From Phycisphaerae bacterium (GTDB lineage Bacteria; Planctomycetota; Phycisphaerae; UBA1845), in NCBI GenBank assembly GCA_029260155.1, contig JAJDDU010000210.1:1-6317 (forward strand): a stretch of DNA of 6,317 nucleotides, given 5' to 3'. The translations under genes and the position numbers were made by a program. The notes under the pieces were generated by a model, which was not told the origin of the DNA, did no database searches, and was given only the letters and a program-made list of their open reading frames with translations. Within the stretch, counting starts at the first letter, position 1. Each line of letters opens with the position of its first letter. Positions 1 through 5,400 of this stretch are shown one piece after another.

Positions 1-119
1 GTCACGTGACACGCATCGACCACGGATGGCTAGTAGGTTGCGAGTTCAATCTGGACGACGCGCCGTCCGGCGGGCGCAGACTCGACGCCACACTGCGCTG
101 GTACGACGAAGCAGTTTGA
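1..119 (+). CDS. C-terminal end of a probable PilZ-like domain protein (5' partial)
   Basis: The gene enters from the left edge. Its reading frame starts at base 3 and gives 38 residues before TGA at 117-119. The visible tail contains GWLVGCEFNLDD followed by a charged helix-like end (LRWYDEAV). A 'W-x-V-G-C-E-F' strand followed by a short helix is the usual end of PilZ domains, which bind cyclic di-GMP, in planctomycetes and proteobacteria. The diagnostic N-terminal RxxxR and D/N-x-S-x-x-G motifs, which contact the nucleotide, would lie outside the window, so binding cannot be judged. The frame was chosen because its composition is protein-like and it stops just before a hairpin. The overlapping frame 26-208 gives an Arg-rich, low-complexity product. 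It faces the minus-strand genes convergently. PilZ identity is an inference from a short motif; another beta-barrel protein is possible. Confidence 0.5.
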   Translation, partial: HVTRIDHGWLVGCEFNLDDAPSGGRRLDATLRWYDEAV

Positions 120-134
120 CGCCCAAGGCGTTTT
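119..134 (+). terminator. Possible short intrinsic terminator after the PilZ-like gene
   Basis: A perfect 5-bp G+C-rich stem (ACGCC at 119-123, GGCGT at 127-131) closes a 3-nt loop and runs into TTTT at 131-134. It starts on the last base of the stop codon. The T-run exists only on the plus strand, so it would serve the left-hand gene and not the convergent minus-strand gene. The stem is short, so strength is doubtful. Confidence 0.4.
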
Positions 135-266
135 ACAGGACCGACTATCGTGGGATCGTCGCCATCTTGGAAGATTCGCCGGCACCCTGTGCGCGCCCAA
201 CGTCATGATCGTTTGGCATCAGATCCGATGTTCTCTTTCGAGCATCCCTGACACCTTCAACGTACT
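120..266. other. Convergent intergenic region
   Basis: This 147-bp gap separates the plus-strand PilZ-like gene from the minus-strand ABM gene. Apart from the hairpin at its left end I see only weak dyads, for example GAC-x-ATC/GAT-x-GTC around 141-158. I find no convincing terminator for the minus-strand gene and no credible small gene. The frames crossing it give basic, low-complexity peptides. Confidence 0.6.
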
Positions 267-551
267 CTATCGGCCGTAGACCTCGTGCTTGGGACGTCCG
301 GCGAGAATCTGCTCTTTGCCCCACGTGACCACCTGCTTGAAACGGTCGGATGCAATGAAGGCGTCGTAGACTTCCGCGTCGTCCCACTGAGAGACGATGA
401 GGTAGGAGGTGGGCGCGGAAACGTCGATGTAGAGGTGCGACTCGCCGTGGCCTTCGGTCTCGTTCATGACGGTGAGTACCTTCGCGAACATGGCTTCGAA
501 AGACTGCTGCTTGCCCTCGATAACTTGGTAGTTCATGCCGACGGTGACCAT
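267..551 (-). CDS. ABM-type monooxygenase-like protein (dimeric alpha-beta barrel)
   Basis: A complete 94-residue protein with ATG at 551 and TAG at 267-269. Its length and pattern fit the antibiotic biosynthesis monooxygenase (ABM) superfamily, small ferredoxin-like proteins that act as dimers. Family members include quinone-forming monooxygenases, heme-degrading enzymes and many proteins of unknown substrate. Visible signatures are a first beta strand (MVTVGMNYQV), a central strand ending in a hydrophobic-x-x-W-D-D/E element (YLIVSQWDD, about residues 50-58), an amphipathic helix (YDAFIASDRFKQV) and the conserved-looking tail GKEQILAGRPKHEVYG. There is no signal peptide, so it is probably cytosolic. 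The start is well supported: GGAAGGA lies 8 nt upstream. It sits 100 bp downstream of the fapA-like gene on the same strand but has its own promoter candidate. Substrate and cofactor cannot be read from the sequence. Confidence 0.85.
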   Translation of the reverse strand: MVTVGMNYQVIEGKQQSFEAMFAKVLTVMNETEGHGESHLYIDVSAPTSYLIVSQWDDAEVYDAFIASDRFKQVVTWGKEQILAGRPKHEVYGR

Positions 552-559
552 TATGTCGT

Positions 560-566
560 TCCTTCC
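560..566 (-). promoter_or_regulatory. Ribosome binding site of the ABM-like gene
   Basis: The minus strand reads GGAAGGA, 8 nt before the ATG at 551. This is a strong Shine-Dalgarno match and it fixes the start. Confidence 0.75.
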
Positions 567-617
567 GTAATCATTTGAGTGAATCGATCCGTCCCCTTGC
601 GTCTCTGCGTGGGCGGG

Positions 618-646
618 ATTATAGGCACTGGCGGGTGGTGTGTCCC
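618..646 (-). promoter_or_regulatory. Candidate sigma70-type promoter for the ABM-like gene
   Basis: On the minus strand there is a perfect TATAAT (618-623) and, exactly 17 nt upstream, GGGACA (641-646), which matches 4 of 6 bases of TTGACA. It begins just after the stop of the upstream fapA-like gene (652-654). Transcription would start near 611, giving a leader of about 60 nt. In DNA this G+C-rich a perfect -10 is uncommon, but planctomycete promoters are poorly characterised. Confidence 0.45.
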
Positions 647-651
647 GCGCG

Positions 652-2172
652 TCAGGACGATTTTTCGGCGGGATCGGTGGTTTCTTCGTCTTGCGGCGGG
701 TCTGGTAGTTCGACCTCGTGGCTGCGGTATGGGAGTTCTCTGCGTGAGCCGGAGAGTAGGTTCTGGCAGACGAGTCCGGACGGGACTCCCGCGCTCTTGC
801 GGCGTTTGAAGATCTTGACGGGGCCCCGCAGAGTTTGCCTCGGGGCGAACTCGATGTCCTCGGAGATGAGGATCGTCCCTGGGTGTATTCGGTCGGATAC
901 AGCGATGGCGGGTTCCTCGTGCCAAGAGCCCTCCTCGATGGCGGCTTCCTTATTTGCGATGAGTTCGTCGGCTTCGCCTTCGAGGGAGTCGGCTTGAAAC
1001 ATGAGCTCGGTGGCCCGTTCGCGCTGGCTGGGGGAGAGCCTCTTGAGATTGTTCATGAGCGGACCGACCGCGGAGCGGATTTTCTCAGCGGACTGGCGTA
1101 ACTTCTCGACCTGCCCATCGACCTGGGCAGCCTCAGCCAAGACTACCGGGTCCAGACCGATGAACACTCGCGTGGGGACTTCGGCGTCTGAGCCGAGTTC
1201 CCTGGCTTCGACGCCGCCGCGAGCGTGCGCGGTGCCGCCGATCAGCGCTCCTCTCGGAATGCGGAGTCGGCTCATTGTGCGAATGTTGGAGCCTATGCTC
1301 TCTTTGGTGATGGTGATGTCGCCTTCTGCGTTCAAGGTCGCAGCCTCGCAGTATTTGCAGACGATGTGGCCTTTCGCTGTGACGACTCCGTGTTCCTTTC
1401 CGGCGATGCCGCCTGCGACGGCGACGTTTTCGCCAACCGCAATCTGACAGTTTTCGATGGCCTCGCCGACCGAGAGCGACTTGGTGGTTTCGACGTCGAA
1501 GCGGTCGCGAATTGTGCCCTTGACGACGACATCGCATGCGGCGTTGATACACCCACAATCGAAATCGACATCGCCGTGGATTTCGAGGAGATCGGCGACC
1601 TTGACCCCGTCTGGATTCACGCGTACGACGCCTGCGATGGTCGCATGAAGCGTCTTTTGATCGTCGCCGATTCGCAGGCCCTCGCCCACGGTGAGTGGGT
1701 GCGGCGTACCTATCACGGGTATCGGTTGGCCGAAGACATCGATTCCTGGGACCCCCGGCCTGGCGGGGACGATGGCGCCGACGACTTCGCCCTCCTCCAC
1801 GATCGCGAGCCTGCACTGGGCGAAATAGTCTACGCGGTCGTTGGGGTCGTCCGCCTGTTCGGGCGGAGTGTCTGACCGCGAGGCGACGGACTCCGAAGAA
1901 ACGAATTCGGCATCGACAGATGGCTGTACCGGAGTTCCGCGGGCGACGAGCAAATCACCTTCGTCCAAGTCGCCGGCTTGGTGTTTTTCACAGAGCTCGT
2001 CGACAGCGCGACGGACGTCTTCGTTGATGTTGATCTTGGCTTCGCCCAGAGCGGTCAGAATGCTCGGGGCGGTCAATTCCACTGCGCCGTGCCTGGCATC
2101 GAGCTTTAGGAACGCTTGCAGGCGGTCGTCGTCCACGGTGACTGTGAGCGCAGGGGCGGCGGTCGATGTCAT
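652..2172 (-). CDS. FapA/DUF342 family protein
   Basis: A complete 506-residue protein. Residues 1-95 form an N-terminal alpha/beta domain. A flexible acidic linker (about 92-112) follows. Residues 113-340 carry the DUF342/FapA pattern: VVGAIVPARPGVPGIDVFGQPIP at about 130-152, then Gly-rich rungs of a parallel beta-helix (VDFDCGCINAACDVVVKG, IAVGENVAVAGGIAG, GDITITKESIGSNI, IGGTAHARGGVEARELG) ending in VFIGLDP. A helical, probably coiled-coil segment spans about 342-415. A final beta region and an acidic, Pro-rich tail close the protein. FapA is named from flagellar assembly protein A of Vibrio, but most homologues, including non-flagellar ones, have no known activity. There is no signal peptide or membrane span. 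I preferred ATG 2172, which has GAGAGAGA 8 nt upstream, over an upstream GTG at 2244 whose extra 24 residues are Arg-rich and unlike the family. Unusual: cysteines at 206, 208, 213, 242, 272 and 275 within the beta-helix. It is transcribed divergently from the protease gene. Confidence 0.9.
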   Translation of the reverse strand: MTSTAAPALTVTVDDDRLQAFLKLDARHGAVELTAPSILTALGEAKININEDVRRAVDELCEKHQAGDLDEGDLLVARGTPVQPSVDAEFVSSESVASRSDTPPEQADDPNDRVDYFAQCRLAIVEEGEVVGAIVPARPGVPGIDVFGQPIPVIGTPHPLTVGEGLRIGDDQKTLHATIAGVVRVNPDGVKVADLLEIHGDVDFDCGCINAACDVVVKGTIRDRFDVETTKSLSVGEAIENCQIAVGENVAVAGGIAGKEHGVVTAKGHIVCKYCEAATLNAEGDITITKESIGSNIRTMSRLRIPRGALIGGTAHARGGVEARELGSDAEVPTRVFIGLDPVVLAEAAQVDGQVEKLRQSAEKIRSAVGPLMNNLKRLSPSQRERATELMFQADSLEGEADELIANKEAAIEEGSWHEEPAIAVSDRIHPGTILISEDIEFAPRQTLRGPVKIFKRRKSAGVPSGLVCQNLLSGSRRELPYRSHEVELPDPPQDEETTDPAEKSS

Positions 2173-2180
2173 GGGGCAGC

Positions 2181-2188
2181 TCTCTCTC
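2181..2188 (-). promoter_or_regulatory. Purine-rich ribosome binding site deciding the FapA-like start
   Basis: The minus strand reads GAGAGAGA, 8 nt before ATG 2172. It is a moderate Shine-Dalgarno. It favours this start over GTG 2244, which lacks a comparable site. Confidence 0.5.
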
Positions 2189-2294
2189 GGCGATCGGGAG
2201 CCGCGCCGGCGATCATGCACGCGCCTCCAAGTGTTCTTCGGCACATTCGGCGACGGGGATTCCTACCCCCCGTAAGGCGGGAATTCGGAGATTC

Positions 2295-2326
2295 GGTATG
2301 GCCAACATTATGGGCCGTTTCATACC
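2295..2326. promoter_or_regulatory. Nested inverted repeat, possible operator or leader hairpin
   Basis: The outer arms GGTATG and CATACC are perfect complements with 20 bp between them. A nested GGCC/GGCC pair lies within and shares base 2300 with the outer arm. The minus-strand CATAAT falls in the loop, which is where an operator for the FapA-like gene would be expected. This is a structural observation only. Confidence 0.3.
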
Positions 2327-2458
2327 ATTGGGTGAGGGCGCCACTTCCGCGCGTTATTCTACCGGCGCGGTGCTTGGCGCGGTAGGATGTTGGAGGTGGG
2401 TTGGTCCGCGAATGTGGATCCCGACGGCACTTTGCGACTGGAGCGAGCGGCGTTTACG

Positions 2459-2465
2459 AAAGGGG
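2459..2465 (+). promoter_or_regulatory. Ribosome binding site of the protease gene
   Basis: AAAGGGG lies 8 nt before ATG 2474; its AAAGG part pairs perfectly with the usual anti-Shine-Dalgarno. It supports 2474 over the in-frame ATG at 2387, whose only purine-rich sequence abuts the start codon. Confidence 0.6.
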
Positions 2466-2473
2466 TGCTTCCG

Positions 2474-5400
2474 ATGGCGAAGCGTGTTTTGGGCAGCGAC
2501 CGCTGCTATGGGGTCTGGACGGTGACGCTGGTGCTGCTGGCTGCCCCGCGTTTGGTGGCTGAACCAGTGCATGCGATCGGGTGGCGAGGGGGGGCGTCGA
2601 TCGGAGCAGAAGCGCAGGATGCCGCGGCGCTGCGGGAGTCGCTTGTTCGGTTGGTTGCTCGCGCGGATGCCCGGCACGTGGTGATTCAATTCGAGCGCAC
2701 GCCTGGACACACGCGACGCACTGCTCTTGGGAACGCGGGGGTGGAGCTTCTCAGTTACCTTGGCCACCATGCCTATTTTGCCGCACTGAGTGAACGGGGG
2801 CTGAATGTCGCATCGGTGTTGCGTGACGGTTCGATCAAGCGCGTCGAGGCCATCCGTCCCGAATGGAAACTGGACGCCCGTCTTGCTGGGGGCGCGGTGC
2901 CCGCGTGGGCAGTGACGCGCGGGCGACACGGTGCGGGTGCTGTGGCATTCTGCGTGGTTTTTCACGACGATGTCGCGCTCGTGCCTGACGCACTCGGGAT
3001 CGCGCGCCGACACGGTGCGACGATTCGATCCCTGCTCCACACGGTCAACGGGCTTGTGATCGAGTTGCCGCAGGTCAACATCGCACGGCTCGTCGCCGAG
3101 GACGCGGTACAGTGGATCGAGCCCCCGCTTCCTGCATTTAGCGAGGTCAATGACAACAACCGCGTAATCACCGAGGCAGACGTTGTGCAGGACATGCCGT
3201 ACGAGCTAAGCGGCGACGGCGTGACCGTTCTGGTTTATGACGCTGGGACAGCGGTCGAAATGCATCCGGATTTCGCTGGCCGGCTTACCTCGCACGAAGA
3301 GAACGACCTGTCCAATCATGCGACGCACGTAGCCGGCACAATTGGAGGCGACGGTGTTTCGTCGGGTGGCCTCTATCGCGGGATGGCGCCGAACGTGCGT
3401 CTCGAGTCCTACGCATTCAACCGTTCCGATGATCCAGATCTGATCTTTCTGTATCAAGATCCCGGAGATATCGAACTTGATTACAGCCACGCCATTCACG
3501 TCTTCGGTGCGGATGTTGCGAACAACTCCATCGGGACGAACACGTGTCGCAACGGCTTCGATTGTACGATTACGGGCGATTATGGCGTAACCGCGCAGGT
3601 AATCGACTCGATAGTGGCCGGGGGACTGGGCGCGTCATTTCCCATCATCTGGGCCAACGGCAATGAGCGCGGGTGCAGTCGGTGTTTGACTCAGGGCGTA
3701 CACACACCGGAAGGTTTCCACTCCACGGCGCCGCCGGCGTGCGCGAAGAATCAGATCGGCGTGGGGGCACTGAACTCCAACGACGACAGCGTGACTTCGT
3801 TCACAAGCTGGGGGCCTTGCGACGATGGCCGCATGAAACCCGATATATCCGCGCCCGGTTGCCAATCCGACCAAGACGAGGGTGTAACGTCGAGTTGTTT
3901 CGTCACTGGAAGCCTTCCTCGCTGCCTGGGAAGTCCGTCCGAAGGCGCATGTTGCGACGATGCAGATGACGATGGCTTCGGCTACCGCGCCCTGTGTGGA
4001 ACGTCCATGGCGACGCCGACCGTGACCGGACTCGCTGCACTGTTGATCGAAGACTACCGCGCACAATTCCCGAATCGCGGCGACCCGTGGAATAGTACTC
4101 TCAAGACACTGTTTGCCCACAACGCGCAGGACATCGGAAATGCGGGGCCTGACTACAAGAGCGGGTTCGGTTCGGTACGCGTTCAGCGCACGGTGGACTT
4201 TCTCCGTGACGGAGCGTTTGTCGAGGAACATGTCGGTCACGGGAAGTCCAGCGCGTTTTTCGTTCGAGTGGATCCCGGCGATACCGAAGTGAGAATCACG
4301 TTGGCTTGGGATGATGCGCCCGGGACACCGAATGTCGAACGTGCGCTCCTGAATGATCTGGATCTCGTCGTTTTCGATCCTGACGGCCAACGCCACTTCC
4401 CGTGGGCACTCGATCCGGAGAAACCGGGGACGCAGGCTGTTCGCGATCACGCAGACCACGTCAACAACATCGAGCAAGTATACGTCGCAGACGCAAACCC
4501 AGGACTGTGGAGCGTCGCGGTTCTTGGTTTCGACGTACCTGTCGAGACACAGTCCTTCTCCTTGTGCGCGTCTCCGCAACTATCGCGTGACTGCAATGGC
4601 AACGGTGTTCCCGACGACGATGAACTGCTTTCGGGCGGCGCTTCGGATTGTACGAATAACGGAATTCTCGACGAATGCGAGCCGGACTGCAACGAGAACG
4701 GTGTGGCGGACAGTTGCGATATCGCAGGCGGCGACGCGACCGACTGCAACGGCAACGGTGTTCCGGACGCAACCGCTTGCGATCCGTTTCTCGATTGCAA
4801 CGCCAACGGCATCAATGATGCCTGTGACGTTCTAGGCGGCAAGCGCAACGACTGTAACCGGAACGATGTGCCGGACGAGTGCGAAGACTGCAACGCAACG
4901 GGTCTCGCGGACGAATGCGACATCGCACTCGGCGAGAGTCCTGACTGTAACGTCAACGACGCACCCGACGAGTGCGATCTCACAAAGGGTACGAGTTCCG
5001 ACTGCAACGGCAACGCGGTCCCGGATGAGTGCGATCCGGATTGCAACGCAAACAACGCCCCGGACGACTGCGACATAGACCAAGGTACGAGCCTTGATTG
5101 CAACGGCACAGCCATTCCGGACGAATGCGAGATCGCGGATGAAGTGGCCGCCGATTGTAACACCAACACAACGCCGGATGAGTGCGACATCGTGCTCGGC
5201 GGCAGTGTGGACTGCGATGCCGACGGCATTCCGGATGACTGCCAATTCGACTGCAACACCAACGGTGTTTCGGACATCTGCGACATCGTCTACGGCACGA
5301 GCTTGGACGAAGACGGCAATCGTGTGCCTGACGAGTGTTTGCGCACTCTGCGCGTCCCCTCCGAGTACCCTACGATCCAATCTGCGATAGATGCGGCAGC

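Larger units (their letters stand above)
2173..2473. promoter_or_regulatory. Divergent intergenic region between the FapA-like and protease genes
   Basis: This 301-bp stretch must hold the promoters of both divergent genes. Visible structures are: a dyad ACGGGG/CCCCGT (2253-2258 and 2268-2273); an interrupted dyad GGTATG/CATACC (2295-2300 and 2321-2326) that encloses a second GGCC/GGCC pair (2300-2303 and 2313-2316); and a direct repeat GGCGCGGT at 2364-2371 and 2376-2383, one turn-like period of 12 bp. Possible -10 elements are weak: CATAAT on the minus strand inside the second dyad, and TATTCT at 2355-2360 on the plus strand. Neither has a good -35. I see no small gene here. Confidence 0.5.

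Noticed and set aside
1..10. Perfect 10-bp palindrome GTCACGTGAC
   Set aside because: It lies inside the coding end of the PilZ-like gene, is cut off by the window edge, and is within chance expectation; no other feature supports a binding site.
26..208. Plus-strand frame of 60 codons at the left edge
   Set aside because: It is Arg-rich and in a different frame from the PilZ-like tail, and it reads through the hairpin that follows the PilZ-like stop.
1225..1875. Plus-strand frame of 216 codons, and the minus-strand frame 1133-1816
   Set aside because: Both overlap the FapA-like gene, which has clear family motifs. The second is an Arg-rich shadow and the first has no ribosome binding site or recognisable domain.
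2387..2473. In-frame upstream ATG for the protease gene
   Set aside because: It would add 29 hydrophilic residues before the signal peptide, and its only purine-rich motif touches the start codon; ATG 2474 has a well-spaced site.
2354..3040. Minus-strand frame of 228 codons
   Set aside because: It is antisense to the signal peptide and propeptide, overlaps the divergent promoter region, and is rich in Arg, His and Pro as G+C-rich shadows are.
3635..4579. Minus-strand frame of 314 codons
   Set aside because: It lies antisense to the subtilase and jelly-roll regions, whose catalytic motifs are intact on the plus strand. The antisense product shows no recognisable domain.
4447..5286. Long minus-strand frame of 279 codons with repeating LQS and HSSG motifs
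   Set aside because: It is the mirror image of the Cys/Asp repeat array on the plus strand; its periodicity comes from the coding repeats, and the product is low-complexity without a start site.
4589..5341. Possible CRISPR-like or minisatellite array
   Set aside because: Unit length varies in multiples of three and the repeats are conserved at the protein level with diverged DNA. They are coding repeats in an open frame.
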